NCBI RefSeq assembly: GCF_000331245.1
Contig: NZ_ANFZ01000014.1
Span: 1-64,000 of the forward strand
Source of the DNA: Blastomonas sp. AAP53
Lineage (GTDB): Bacteria > Pseudomonadota > Alphaproteobacteria > Sphingomonadales > Sphingomonadaceae
Direction: 5' to 3'
DNA length: 64,000 nt
The notes beneath the pieces were generated by a model, which was not told where the DNA came from, made no database searches, and was given only the letters and a program-made list of their open reading frames with translations. Of this stretch, positions 23,274-32,213 are shown piece after piece. Position 1 is the stretch's first letter, and each line of letters begins with the position of its first letter. The position numbers and the translations under genes were made by a program.

Positions 23274-25394
23274 TCATGAATGGACCAACGCACGGCTGTT
23301 CCGCACAATACTGATCTTTCCGTCCGCCAGGTGCAGGACGATATCGGCGCGCTCCACCAGCGCTGGCCGATGCGTGATCGCGACGCGGGTTATGGGCAGT
23401 TTTGTCAGCATATTGGCGATGGCAATTTCATTGCGTTCATCGAGATTGGCGGTGCCCTCATCCAGGAAAATGGCATCCGGGTCGCGGTACATGGCACGCG
23501 CCAGCAAGATCCGCTGCCGCTGACCGGCTGACAGGGCGTTGCCCATGTCTCCGATCAGGCTCTGATAGGCCATCGGCATTGCCATGATCGTGTCGTGAAT
23601 CCGCGCAACTATGGCTGCTGCCTCTATGCGTTGCGGGTCCGGCTGCTCGGCAAAGAAACTGATATTGTCGGCCAACGTACCCGATAGCAGATAATCGTCC
23701 TGCATGACGGCACTGATGCGGTTGCGCCAGGCCTTGGTGGTCGCGGCCCCGATCGGCTGGCCATCGATCAGCAGGCGCCCGGACTGTGGCTGCATCAGTC
23801 CCAGCAGAATCCTCATCAAGGTCGATTTGCCCGCGCCGGATTCGCCGACGATGGCGACAAAGCTGCCCGGCGGAATGGTGAACGAGAGATTCTCGAATAC
23901 CGGCTGCTTGTCGCTGTCATAAGCAAACGTCACATTCTCGAGCACAATCTCAGGCGGAGCTGCAGGTCGCGGGGCTGGCGCTGCGTGCACCAGCTCCTCC
24001 CGCTTTTCCGCAACGATATCCGACAGGCGTTCCAGATGGACGGACAGCAGACGCCAGCGCTCGGCATGGTCGACCAGGGATGTGGCGCTCTCCATGAAGC
24101 TGGTGCGATAGGCGATGAACGCAAGCATCACCCCCACGGTCATCTCGTTGGCGATGACCGCATTAGCCGCCATCAGCACAAGAATGAGCAACTGCCCATA
24201 TGTGATGATGTCCTCGGCCAGTTCGCTCCAGATATGATAGGTGCCCGACCGGTAGCTCGCCGATATGACCTCGGCGTAGCGGTTGCGCCACCCGGCCTCG
24301 CGCATGCCTTCGCTGCCGTGCAGCTTGATGGCACGCATCGAACGCATGGTTTCCATGACATACGTATCTTCATGCGAAGACGCGATGATCTCTTCTTCGG
24401 TACGCTGTCTGATGGCGGGGTAGATGGCCAGCTTGAACCCGATATACAAAAGCGTTGTGCCCAGCGTGACGAACATCAGCGGCAGGCTGATCAGTCCCAT
24501 TACGATCAGTGTGGTGATGGCCAGCACCGCATCGATCAGCGCATTGGCGATCCCTTGGGTCAGGAGGGTCTGGACAGGGCCGACCGATCCCAGCCGAGAC
24601 ATCAGATCGCCGACATGGCGGCTTTCGAAATAGCGTGTCGGCAGGTGCAGCATATGGCGCATGATGTTGCCGCCCAGCTGAAACGCCAGCATCTGGCCAA
24701 GGGTCAGCACCACCCAGGATCGCAACCCCTTGATCGCCGCGTTCACGGCGTACACCAGAGCGAAACCGACAGCCAGAAGCGTCAACAGGTTGTTATCGCT
24801 CTGCCCGATCGCCTCATCGATGGTCAACTGCATGAAGAACGGCAGCGCCAGGGTGGTCAGTTGCAGCAGCAGCGAAAGCAGCAGGAGCTGCAGGAATGCG
24901 CTGCGAAAATTGACGAGCCTGCCCCACAAGTCGGAGAGCTGCAGCTTGACCCGCGCATCGATGGGATTGAAATCGGCGGTCGGGGTGAGCTCGAGGGCTA
25001 CGCCGGAGAAATGCTTGCCGACATCGTCCAGCGAGAGAACGCGGCGGCCGACGGCGGGATCGAGAATGACGGCCTGCCGCGCGTTCAGGCGTTCCAGCAC
25101 CACAAAGTGGTTCAGATCCCAATGCAGGATCGCGGGGATCTTCAGCAGCGGCAGCTCGTCCAGTTCCAGCCTCAGCGGGCGCGGGGCAAGATGCAACTGG
25201 CCGGCAACGTCCATCAGCTGCGCAAGCGTTACGCCCTTCATCGATACCGGAAAACGTCGCCGCAACCCTCCGATGTTGACGCGGTGCCCGTGGTGGGCGG
25301 CCACCATTGCCAGGCAAGCAAGGCCGCATTCGGCGGCTTCGGCCTGCAACATCGGCTGCATTCCCTGCGCCCAGGGCCGATCGAAGCCGCTCAT
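23274..25394 (-). CDS. Peptidase-containing ABC exporter (C39 family, CvaB-like)
   Basis: A 706-residue inner-membrane exporter that cleaves double-glycine leaders and pumps the core peptide. The N-terminal C39 domain keeps the whole active site: Gln17 and Cys23 in QAEAAECGLACLAMV, His96 in HWDLNHFVVL and Asp112 in VILDPAVG. Six membrane helices follow. The ATPase has Walker A GESGAGKST, signature LSAGQRQRILLARAM and Walker B AIFLDEG. The ATG at 25394 overlaps the HlyD stop (ATGA); this start lies 22 residues before Cys23, normal for the family. An intact peptidase next to a double-glycine precursor makes a matching cargo likely. Confidence 0.93.
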   Translation of the reverse strand: MSGFDRPWAQGMQPMLQAEAAECGLACLAMVAAHHGHRVNIGGLRRRFPVSMKGVTLAQLMDVAGQLHLAPRPLRLELDELPLLKIPAILHWDLNHFVVLERLNARQAVILDPAVGRRVLSLDDVGKHFSGVALELTPTADFNPIDARVKLQLSDLWGRLVNFRSAFLQLLLLSLLLQLTTLALPFFMQLTIDEAIGQSDNNLLTLLAVGFALVYAVNAAIKGLRSWVVLTLGQMLAFQLGGNIMRHMLHLPTRYFESRHVGDLMSRLGSVGPVQTLLTQGIANALIDAVLAITTLIVMGLISLPLMFVTLGTTLLYIGFKLAIYPAIRQRTEEEIIASSHEDTYVMETMRSMRAIKLHGSEGMREAGWRNRYAEVISASYRSGTYHIWSELAEDIITYGQLLILVLMAANAVIANEMTVGVMLAFIAYRTSFMESATSLVDHAERWRLLSVHLERLSDIVAEKREELVHAAPAPRPAAPPEIVLENVTFAYDSDKQPVFENLSFTIPPGSFVAIVGESGAGKSTLMRILLGLMQPQSGRLLIDGQPIGAATTKAWRNRISAVMQDDYLLSGTLADNISFFAEQPDPQRIEAAAIVARIHDTIMAMPMAYQSLIGDMGNALSAGQRQRILLARAMYRDPDAIFLDEGTANLDERNEIAIANMLTKLPITRVAITHRPALVERADIVLHLADGKISIVRNSRALVHS

Positions 25395-26635
25395 GACCGG
25401 ATGGCTTTCAGGATCGGGTCTAGGAACACCTCCCACAGGCGGCGATCCTCCAGAATGAGGTTGGCCGACAAGGTCATGCCATCGCGCAACCGGCCCGCCT
25501 GCAAGGCTGGCCCCTGTGCCAGGCTGTCAATGCGGACCCTTACCCTGAACACCGGCTCCCGGGCGGTGTCCGTTGCCAAAAGGCCGCTCTGCACGCTGGG
25601 CACGGACGACACCCAGGTCACCGTGCCCGATCCCGTCCCGTATTTCTGAAACGGAAAGGCATCGAACATCAGGCGCACTCTTTGGCCTGGCTTGACGAAG
25701 CCGACCGCGCTCGACGGCGCAAAAAGCTGCACTTCCAGCGCGCTGTTGGCAGGCACAACGACCGCAAGCGCGGTTGTCGTGTTGACGCGCTGGCCCGATT
25801 GCACGCCAAGATCGCCGACGGTGCCACCAAATGGGGCGGACAACGTCAGCTTGTCCTGGCGCACCAGCCGCGCCCGCTGCTCGGCCACCAAAGCCATGCG
25901 TTCGGCCAGCTGTGAGCCCGATTGATCGGCCACGATGCTGCGGGCAGCGATCTGGGCTTCGAGCGACTTCAGCGCCTCGCGCTGCGAGATGATACGTTCG
26001 GCGAGCGCCTCGCGGTCCAGTTTTCTGGCCAGCAAGGTCGCCTGGCGCTCCTCAAGTTCGGCTTTCGTGCCTGCACCTTGTTTCATCAGCCGCTGCGACC
26101 GGGTGAGCTGCGCCTCGCTCAACCTGGCCTGCTCGGCCATCAGGCGTTCCTGCCTGATCAGCGAGTCCAGCGACTGGGCCATGCTTTTCTGCTGGTTCTG
26201 CAGCGAGACGGTTTCGTTGCCGGCAAGCGTGCCGACCAAAGCCTTCTGTCGCACGAGCTCGCTGTACTGGCGGTCCAGTTCGATCAGCTGGCTGGCAATC
26301 CCCTCACCGCTCGCATCGCGACCCTCGGTCAACGCCACCGTCATCACGGCGTCGCCTTTGCTGACCCGTTGGCCTTCGCGCACGTGCACTGTCTCGACCT
26401 TACCGTCGCCGGGCGACATGATCCGCGCCACGCCGGCGGAATAGGCAACGATACCGCGCACCTGCGCACGCTGAGCATAGGTGCCGAACATCAGCAGCAA
26501 GCCCAGTGCGGTCACAACAATCAGGATAAACGCGGTATAGAGTCGCGCGCTCGGCGGCACCGCCGCGATGACGGTGCCTGTCAGACGGTGGCGACCGGTC
26601 TCGATCGCTTCTTGCCGAAAAAGAGGACTGGTCAT
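25391..26635 (-). CDS. HlyD-family periplasmic adaptor of the peptide exporter
   Basis: A 414-residue membrane-fusion protein with one N-terminal membrane helix (LYTAFILIVVTALGLLLMF, about residues 32-50). It has a lipoyl-like half-motif (GDGKVETVHVREGQRVSKGD) and a long coiled-coil hairpin rich in Q, E and R. The second half-motif is FGGTVGDLGVQSGQRV, followed by a beta-barrel. It is CvaA-like in its role, linking the inner-membrane exporter to an outer-membrane channel. It is first in a two-gene operon with the exporter and divergent from the outer-membrane factor gene. Confidence 0.9.
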   Translation of the reverse strand: MTSPLFRQEAIETGRHRLTGTVIAAVPPSARLYTAFILIVVTALGLLLMFGTYAQRAQVRGIVAYSAGVARIMSPGDGKVETVHVREGQRVSKGDAVMTVALTEGRDASGEGIASQLIELDRQYSELVRQKALVGTLAGNETVSLQNQQKSMAQSLDSLIRQERLMAEQARLSEAQLTRSQRLMKQGAGTKAELEERQATLLARKLDREALAERIISQREALKSLEAQIAARSIVADQSGSQLAERMALVAEQRARLVRQDKLTLSAPFGGTVGDLGVQSGQRVNTTTALAVVVPANSALEVQLFAPSSAVGFVKPGQRVRLMFDAFPFQKYGTGSGTVTWVSSVPSVQSGLLATDTAREPVFRVRVRIDSLAQGPALQAGRLRDGMTLSANLILEDRRLWEVFLDPILKAIRS

Positions 26636-26798
26636 GAGGCGCGCATGTTTGCCATGCCGACGCCTCTAAGCGGCATTTCTCAAAACGTGATTAACGCCCG
26701 CGAAACCAGTGTTTTCGGCTTTTGTAACCAATTGCGGTTAGTCAGCGGGGCTGTGCCGGCGGCACATCTTCGCGCGCACTGAACTTCGGAAGCCTGAA

Positions 26799-28178
26799 AT
26801 GCCCCTATCGAGCGTCAAATCTGGCATCTGCCTGTTGGGGATGGTTTCGCTGGCCGCGTGCGCACCGCACGTTCAGCTGTCCGTCGCACCTGCCGTGCTG
26901 TCGGCGGACTGGGACGCGGAATCGACCCTGGCATGGCCCGATGAAGCGACCGCGCCGCTCGATTGGGCCGCCTTTGGCTCTCCGCAGCTCGACGCGCTTC
27001 TGGTCAGGGCACGCGCGGCAAACGCGGACGTTGCGATCGCGTCGACGCGGATCAGGCTTGCATCGGCAGACCTGCGGATCGTCAGAGCCGAGGCGGGCCC
27101 TTCCCTCAATGCCCTGGGCCGCGCAGAATCGAATTCCCGCGGAGGCGCAGGTGATAACGCCTTTCGTGACAGCTACGTCACCGGCGAGCTCGATTTCAGT
27201 TATACGCTTGATCTGTCCGGCCAGTTGAAAGCCAGCAGGCGCGCAGCCTTTGCACGCTATCGCGCGTCTGGTCATGAGGCCGACGCGGTAAAGCTGACTG
27301 TCGAGGCCGCGGTTGCATCGGCCTATGTCGAATATGCAGCTTTGAGCGACCGGATTGCCATTGCGGACCAAAACCTGGCGCAGTCCCGGGAGTTCGAGCG
27401 CATCCTGAGCCTGCGTGAACAGGCTGGGGTGGTGAGCGAGCTCGATCTCTCCTTGCAGACCGCGCAAACCAACGCTCTTTTGGTGGGGCTTTCTCGGTTG
27501 AAGGAAAGCCGCAGCCGGGTCCGGAATGCCCTGGCTGTGCTGGTCGGCGAGGAAGCGCCGATCTTCACGCTGGACCCTGCCAGCCTGTCAGAATTCACTG
27601 CGCCGCGCTTCGCGCCCCTGCAACCTTCGGCATTGCTGATCCGCCGGCCCGACATGCTCGCAGCCAGCGCGCTGATCGAGGCAGCCAACGGCGATGTCGC
27701 GCGCGCGCGCGCGGCCTTTGTTCCCGATCTGCAGATTTCGGGCGGAAGTTTTGTCGACAGCGTGGCAGGTGGCGGTCTGCTCAATCCCGGATTTGCCCTC
27801 GCCTCAAGGTTCGCCGCGACGATATTCGACAGCGGCAGGCTGAAGGGGGCGGTGTTCCGGGCCAGCGCCGAACAGACGCAAGCGGTGGAGCAGTTTCGCA
27901 AAGCACTGCTAAAGGCGCTGGAAGACACGCAAAATGCCCTGGCGGCATCGCATCGAACGCAGGAGCGCCTGAGGGTGCTCGATCAGTCCCGCTATCTCGC
28001 CACGCGCAGTGCGGCCCTTGCCCGACAGCGCTTCCTGGAGGGGAGTGACGACTTTGGAGCGGTGCTCGATGCGGAGCGCAGAAAGCTGCAAGTCGAGGAC
28101 GACCTCATCGTCTCGACCCAGGAAAGCCTCAATGCTGTCATTGCGCTTTACGCCGCAGTGGGCGGAAAGCCCTCGTAA
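26799..28178 (+). CDS. NodT-family outer-membrane efflux lipoprotein (TolC-like)
   Basis: A 459-residue outer-membrane factor with a lipoprotein signal ending in LAAC (Cys21), two repeats of helical-barrel sequence, and the family motif AFVPDLQISGGSFVD in the second half. TolC-like trimers form the exit duct for type I export or RND pumps. No RND pump genes are nearby, and it diverges from the HlyD gene across 163 bases. It is therefore most likely the dedicated channel of the peptide exporter, which would make the tripartite system complete. It could also serve other pumps. Confidence 0.87.
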   Translation: MPLSSVKSGICLLGMVSLAACAPHVQLSVAPAVLSADWDAESTLAWPDEATAPLDWAAFGSPQLDALLVRARAANADVAIASTRIRLASADLRIVRAEAGPSLNALGRAESNSRGGAGDNAFRDSYVTGELDFSYTLDLSGQLKASRRAAFARYRASGHEADAVKLTVEAAVASAYVEYAALSDRIAIADQNLAQSREFERILSLREQAGVVSELDLSLQTAQTNALLVGLSRLKESRSRVRNALAVLVGEEAPIFTLDPASLSEFTAPRFAPLQPSALLIRRPDMLAASALIEAANGDVARARAAFVPDLQISGGSFVDSVAGGGLLNPGFALASRFAATIFDSGRLKGAVFRASAEQTQAVEQFRKALLKALEDTQNALAASHRTQERLRVLDQSRYLATRSAALARQRFLEGSDDFGAVLDAERRKLQVEDDLIVSTQESLNAVIALYAAVGGKPS

Positions 28179-28309
28179 CCCCTGCGGCGAAGAGTGCTGT
28201 TGCCCAGGGCGAGCCTTCTATCGGCGCCCATGGTCTGATGGGTTGGCACTGGGCGTCATGTCCGCTGCTGGCCCGCGATCCCGGCGGCCTGGCTTCAGGG
28301 ACTATAGCG

Positions 28310-28597
28310 TCATTTGCGTGGCTTGCGGGGAGCGGTTTGGCCGGACGTCATCGGATCGGGCTTTGGCGGTGGTCGCCAGCCTTTAGGGGGCGTCACGCGC
28401 TGCTGGCTGGTTCCCAAGCCCATGGCACCCGGTTGCTGGCGTTCCAAGCCCGACAAATCGGCCTTCTCGGCTTCTGATACCGTAGCGCCGCCGCGTATCA
28501 GGCTGATCTTGTCACGGCATCGCTTGGCTTCTTCAAAGTCCAGGGCGCTTGCCGCAGCATCCATTTTCAGCTGCAGATCATGGAGTGTTTCGCTCAT
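28310..28597 (-). CDS. UvrB/UvrC-motif small protein
   Basis: A 95-residue protein with a UVR helical hairpin near the N-terminus (LQLKMDAAASALDFEEAKRC), the short coiled motif by which UvrB and UvrC contact each other. The rest is a basic, proline-rich tail (RPPPKPDPMTSGQTAPRKP). No nuclease or helicase domain is present. It begins two bases after the stop of a 59-residue gene, so the two form an operon. It may be an adaptor for repair or an unrelated protein using the same hairpin. Confidence 0.65.
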   Translation of the reverse strand: MSETLHDLQLKMDAAASALDFEEAKRCRDKISLIRGGATVSEAEKADLSGLERQQPGAMGLGTSQQRVTPPKGWRPPPKPDPMTSGQTAPRKPRK

Positions 28598-28599
28598 TC

Positions 28600-28779
28600 T
28601 TATCTCAGCTTCTTGATGGGTAGCCCGTCTGCCTTGGCGCGGTCCTTCACCGATTCTTCGCTACGGGTGAGCGCTTTGGCGATGGCCTTCAACGGCATGC
28701 CCTTCTTCGCCAATGCGTGGAGTTTCTGGAGTTCAGCGCTGGTCCATGCTTGTCGATGTCGTTCGAATTTTTCTGCCAT
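28600..28779 (-). CDS. 59-residue SANT/HTH-like small protein
   Basis: The minus strand from ATG at 28779 to TAA at 28600 encodes MAEKFERHRQAWTSAELQKL and ends DGLPIKKLR. The sequence WTSAELQKLHALAKKG, then IAKALTRSEESVKDRA, resembles a SANT/Myb-like or resolvase-type helix-turn-helix, so DNA binding is plausible. It is co-transcribed with the UVR-motif gene downstream. No specific target can be named. Confidence 0.6.
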   Translation of the reverse strand: MAEKFERHRQAWTSAELQKLHALAKKGMPLKAIAKALTRSEESVKDRAKADGLPIKKLR

Positions 28780-28878
28780 GCGCTATAGTTAGTGGATCGT
28801 GGCCTCAACCGCGAGCACTTCGTGCAATCACCCCGCTGCCCGATGGTTTATGGCCACAGACCTGCTAGGCATGCCAGC

Positions 28879-29199
28879 ATGAGCAACAGCCACAGACTTT
28901 CCGGTATCGTCGACGTCGGCGGGCTTCAATATGCGTGGGAGGTGCGGAGCGAACCACAGTGGAGCGAGTTTGAAGGCTGGAAAGGCGTGACCATTGCGTT
29001 GCTGCAGAAGCATAGCCAGCGCGGAGCCTTGCTGGAATTGCCTCCGCCCAAGCGCTTGCTGAAAGGATTGCAGCGAGGCCGCCTTCAGATCAGCGACGCG
29101 ATCATATCCCGGGGAATTCAGGCAGCGCTGGATGCCGGCTGGGAGCCGGCGTCTCGTGGAAAGCCGATGGTTTTCATGGTCGATGCCGATGGCAACTAG
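28879..29199 (+). CDS. Conserved 106-residue protein of unknown function
   Basis: A soluble protein starting MSNSHRLSGIVDVGGLQYAW with a beta-rich first half and an acidic/basic mixed helix (LLKGLQRGRLQISDAIISRG). The end, WEPASRGKPMVFMVDADGN, resembles integron- or genome-core hypothetical proteins of sphingomonads, but no domain is recognised. An upstream in-frame start at 28792 adds 29 residues of low-quality sequence and was not used. It is followed after 32 bases by another small gene. Confidence 0.6.
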   Translation: MSNSHRLSGIVDVGGLQYAWEVRSEPQWSEFEGWKGVTIALLQKHSQRGALLELPPPKRLLKGLQRGRLQISDAIISRGIQAALDAGWEPASRGKPMVFMVDADGN

Positions 29200-29231
29200 C
29201 CAAAGGTGCCCTGCTGGCGCAAGAGAACCTG

Positions 29232-29591
29232 ATGAGCATTACGCCGAAAGCCTGGAACAGCGAACAAGTCCGCAAATGGCTCGAATGCCGCATTGACGCG
29301 GCGCGTCTTGATCAGGCGGCGGCCGACAAGCGGGGGTATGGGTCTCAGGACGACTATGACAAGGCTGCTGCCGAGGAATGGGTGTGCCGAAGCCTGATCG
29401 CCGTTGCCGACAAGGGTGATCAGGTCGCGCTTGCCGATCGGATCAAGCAATTGCTGGCCCAGGATGAGTATCAGGTCACGGGCATTTACGACGATCGGCG
29501 TTTCGAAAGATGTGTTCGCGCCAACCTCAGAAAGCTCGCCAAGATGACCAAGGCCAACGAGGGGTTCGAGAACACGTTGCGCTTCCAGTGA
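29232..29591 (+). CDS. Hypothetical 119-residue helical protein
   Basis: A soluble, mostly helical protein (MSITPKAWNSEQVRKWLECR, later GDQVALADRIKQLLAQ) with no recognised motif or signal peptide. It may be transcribed with the preceding 106-residue gene, 32 bases upstream. Codon use matches the genome. Confidence 0.55.
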   Translation: MSITPKAWNSEQVRKWLECRIDAARLDQAAADKRGYGSQDDYDKAAAEEWVCRSLIAVADKGDQVALADRIKQLLAQDEYQVTGIYDDRRFERCVRANLRKLAKMTKANEGFENTLRFQ

Positions 29592-29731
29592 GCCCGGCGT
29601 CACGCTGAAGCATGGCGAGTGCCTGCGGGGCTGCGGCCAGGACCGCTCACCAGGCGCCGTCCTTGAAGTCCCAGCCCGAGCGATCCGTGCAGAGTTCGGT
29701 TCGGCTCTTTGCACTTGGTGGACCGCAGGAT

Positions 29732-29950
29732 CTAATCCTCGGTCCCGGCGCCTAGGGCTGCGCCGTTTTTCATGTCCAAACAGGCCTTCTCACGTTCCTC
29801 ATCCCCAAGCGAGAGGAGGTACCGGCTTGCCTCTTTGTAGGTCAAGAAAGGCCGCCCATCGACAATGATGGGAACGGTACGACCGTTATAGATCCGGCGG
29901 AGCAGCCGCCGCTGCGTCCTGCCTAGCGATTGAGGGCGTTCTTCAGTGAT
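29732..29950 (-). CDS. Small open frame lacking a standard start codon
   Basis: The minus strand reads 72 sense codons without a stop, from ATC at 29950 to TAG at 29732. It has protein-like content: ITEERPQSLGRTQRRLLRRI, then VPIIVDGRPFLTYKEAS and YLLSLGDEEREKAC. A TAG lies in frame just upstream, and no ATG, GTG or TTG is in frame before residue 37. Either a rare ATC/CTG start is used, or the gene has lost its start. The rest of the 481-base gap 29592-30072 holds nothing recognisable. Confidence 0.35.
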   Translation of the reverse strand: MTEERPQSLGRTQRRLLRRIYNGRTVPIIVDGRPFLTYKEASRYLLSLGDEEREKACLDMKNGAALGAGTED

Positions 29951-30072
29951 GGCAAAATCCTAGGCTAAAGAAGCTTCTGTGCCGCTACCACCGACACATC
30001 ATGCAGGCGTTGCGACGGAATGGTCCTGTCACGTCCCTTGCCGGTTCAGGCACTCGCAGACATGCGCGCCCC

Positions 30073-30345
30073 TCATCGCTTCACCCGGTCGAAAAGGTCG
30101 ATCAGTTCGTTGAACTTGGTGCGCTGTTCCGATGCATCGCCCGAAGCGATCGCCTCCGATACGCAGCAGGCGGCATGATCCTTCAGGATTTCGCTCTCGG
30201 CCCTGGCCAATGCCGCTTTGATCGCCTGCACTTGATGCAGGATATCGATACAATAGCGGTCGTCGGTGACCATCTGCGACACGCCGCGCACCTGCCCCTC
30301 TATTCGGCGCAAGCGGTTGAGGATGGCGGCTTTGTTCTTGGCCAT
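30073..30345 (-). CDS. csoR: Copper-sensing repressor CsoR
   Basis: A 90-residue all-helical repressor of the CsoR/RcnR family. The metal ligands appear with CsoR spacing: Cys32 (RYCIDILHQ), His57 and Cys61 (LKDHAACC), matching the Cys-His-Cys triad (25 and 4 residues apart) of Cu(I) sensors rather than nickel or formaldehyde sensors. The ATG at 30345 starts at MAKNKAAILNRLRRIEGQVR, the normal N-terminus. It diverges from the copper oxidase gene and an operator-like site lies between them, so it should repress copABCD and itself until Cu(I) binds. Confidence 0.92.
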   Translation of the reverse strand: MAKNKAAILNRLRRIEGQVRGVSQMVTDDRYCIDILHQVQAIKAALARAESEILKDHAACCVSEAIASGDASEQRTKFNELIDLFDRVKR

Positions 30346-30370
30346 GATCGTGCGGTCCCTTGGGCTTGCA

Positions 30371-30387
30371 ATACCATAGGGGGGTAT
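30371..30387. promoter_or_regulatory. CsoR operator
   Basis: ATACCATAGGGGGGTAT has ATACC and GGTAT inverted around a G-rich centre, the form of CsoR operators. It sits 25 bases from the csoR start and 32 bases from the copA start, in position to repress both. Confidence 0.75.
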
Positions 30388-30419
30388 ACTATCTGCCGTC
30401 GAAAGGATAGGCAATAGAT

Positions 30420-32213
30420 ATGCACGACACGTTTTCCAGGCGATCGGTTTTGGGCGGCCTTGGCCTTGGCGCATCCATGCTGGCGGCACCGGCCTGGGCG
30501 CAGGGACACAGTGTGCACGGCGGTGGCCATAGCCGCAGCGGTCCGCTCATTCCCGCCGGCTTTGACGAGGTACGCGGGCCAGTGGTCGATCTGTCGATCG
30601 GCAGCGGCCATCGCATCGTGCAGGGCAAGCGCGGTCCCGGCATTGCGGTCAACGGCAGCGTGCCGGGTCCGCTTATCCGGCTGACCGAGGGGCAGGATGT
30701 ACGCCTCAACGTCACCAACAATCTGACCGTAGACAGCTCGGTGCACTGGCATGGGCTGTTGCTGCCGTTCCAGTATGACGGCGTTCCCGGGATCAGCTTT
30801 CCCGGGATCAAGCCCGGCGAGACCTTCACCTACAAGTTCCCGATCCGCCAGGCAGGCACCTATTGGTATCACAGCCACTCGGGTCTGCAGGAGCAGTCGG
30901 GCCATTACGGGCCGATGATCATCGAGCCGCGCGGTAGCGAACCGATCCCCGTCGATCGCGATTACATCCTGCTGGTCAGCGATTTCACCACGCTCGACCC
31001 GCATTTCATCATGAACCGGCTGCGCACCGGCGAGGGCTATTTCAACCGCCAGCAGAACACCTGGACCGACGACTATCCGATGTCCGCCGAAGAGCGCCGG
31101 ATGTGGGCGCAAATGCGGATGATGCCCACCGACATCGCGGACATCGGCGGCAAGACCTACACCTTCCTCGCCAACGGGCGCGGCCCCAACGAGGGAATGG
31201 AATATCTGTTCAAGCCCGGCGAGCGCATCCGGCTGCGGATCATCAACGGCGCGGCGCAAAGCTTCTTCAACATCCGCATCCCCGGCCTGGCGATGAGCGT
31301 GATCGCCACCGATGGCCAGCCGGTACGCCCGGTCGAGGTCGACGAGCTGCAGATCGGCGCGGCCGAAACCTATGACGTGATCATCGAACCGGGCTTGGCG
31401 GCGGCCTACAGCATCGTGGCCGAATCGATGGACCGTTCGGGTATGGCGCTGGCGACTTTGGCGAGTGCACCCGGACTGCGCGCCGATGTTCCCGCGCTGC
31501 GCGATCCGCCGCTGCTGACCATGGCGGACATGGGGATGAACCATGGCGACGGCGGCATGGATCACGGGGCCATGGGGCATGGCGGGATGGATCATGGATC
31601 GATGCCGGATGCCGGAGCCACTCCTTCTGCCAGCATGAGCATGGACGGCATGAAGATGCGCGATACGTCGCTGCTGCCGCCCGATGTCGCGATCGGCCCG
31701 GGGATCGACATGGTCTCGATGGCGCCGGTCGACAAGATGGGCGACCCCGGGCTTGGCCTGCGCGATGTCGAGCACCGCGTGCTGAACTACCGGATGCTGG
31801 TCGCGCGCGATGCCAACAGCGATGTGCGCGAGCCGTCAAGGCTGCTCGAACTGCACCTCACTGGCAACATGGAACGCTATATGTGGTCATTCGACGGGCG
31901 GATGTATTCGGCGGTCAGCGACGTGCCGATCCGCTTTGCCTGGAACGAGCGGGTGCGGGTGAAGCTGGTCAACAACACGATGATGGCGCATCCGATCCAT
32001 CTGCACGGCATGTTCTTCGAAATGGTCAACGGCCAGCCCGCCGAATTGCAGCCGCGCAAGAACACGATGATCGTGCAGCCGGGCGCCAGCGCGCAGTTCG
32101 ACCTGACCGCCAACGAGCCGGGCGACTGGGCCTTCCATTGCCATCTGCTCTACCACATGCACGGCGGGATGATGCAGACCGTGGCCGTGATGGGCCCGGA
32201 GACGGCATCTTGA
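30420..32213 (+). CDS. copA: Copper-resistance multicopper oxidase CopA
   Basis: A 597-residue periplasmic multicopper oxidase that oxidises Cu(I) to the less toxic Cu(II). A twin-arginine signal (SRRSVLGGLGLGASMLAAPA) leads, followed by three cupredoxin domains. All four copper motifs are visible: VHWHGLLLP, YWYHSHSGL, HPIHLHGMFF and HCHLLYHMHGGM. A methionine/histidine-rich segment near residues 360-415 (for example MDHGAMGHGGMDHGSM) matches CopA copper-binding loops. It leads the copABCD operon and overlaps copB (TTGA). Confidence 0.95.
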   Translation: MHDTFSRRSVLGGLGLGASMLAAPAWAQGHSVHGGGHSRSGPLIPAGFDEVRGPVVDLSIGSGHRIVQGKRGPGIAVNGSVPGPLIRLTEGQDVRLNVTNNLTVDSSVHWHGLLLPFQYDGVPGISFPGIKPGETFTYKFPIRQAGTYWYHSHSGLQEQSGHYGPMIIEPRGSEPIPVDRDYILLVSDFTTLDPHFIMNRLRTGEGYFNRQQNTWTDDYPMSAEERRMWAQMRMMPTDIADIGGKTYTFLANGRGPNEGMEYLFKPGERIRLRIINGAAQSFFNIRIPGLAMSVIATDGQPVRPVEVDELQIGAAETYDVIIEPGLAAAYSIVAESMDRSGMALATLASAPGLRADVPALRDPPLLTMADMGMNHGDGGMDHGAMGHGGMDHGSMPDAGATPSASMSMDGMKMRDTSLLPPDVAIGPGIDMVSMAPVDKMGDPGLGLRDVEHRVLNYRMLVARDANSDVREPSRLLELHLTGNMERYMWSFDGRMYSAVSDVPIRFAWNERVRVKLVNNTMMAHPIHLHGMFFEMVNGQPAELQPRKNTMIVQPGASAQFDLTANEPGDWAFHCHLLYHMHGGMMQTVAVMGPETAS

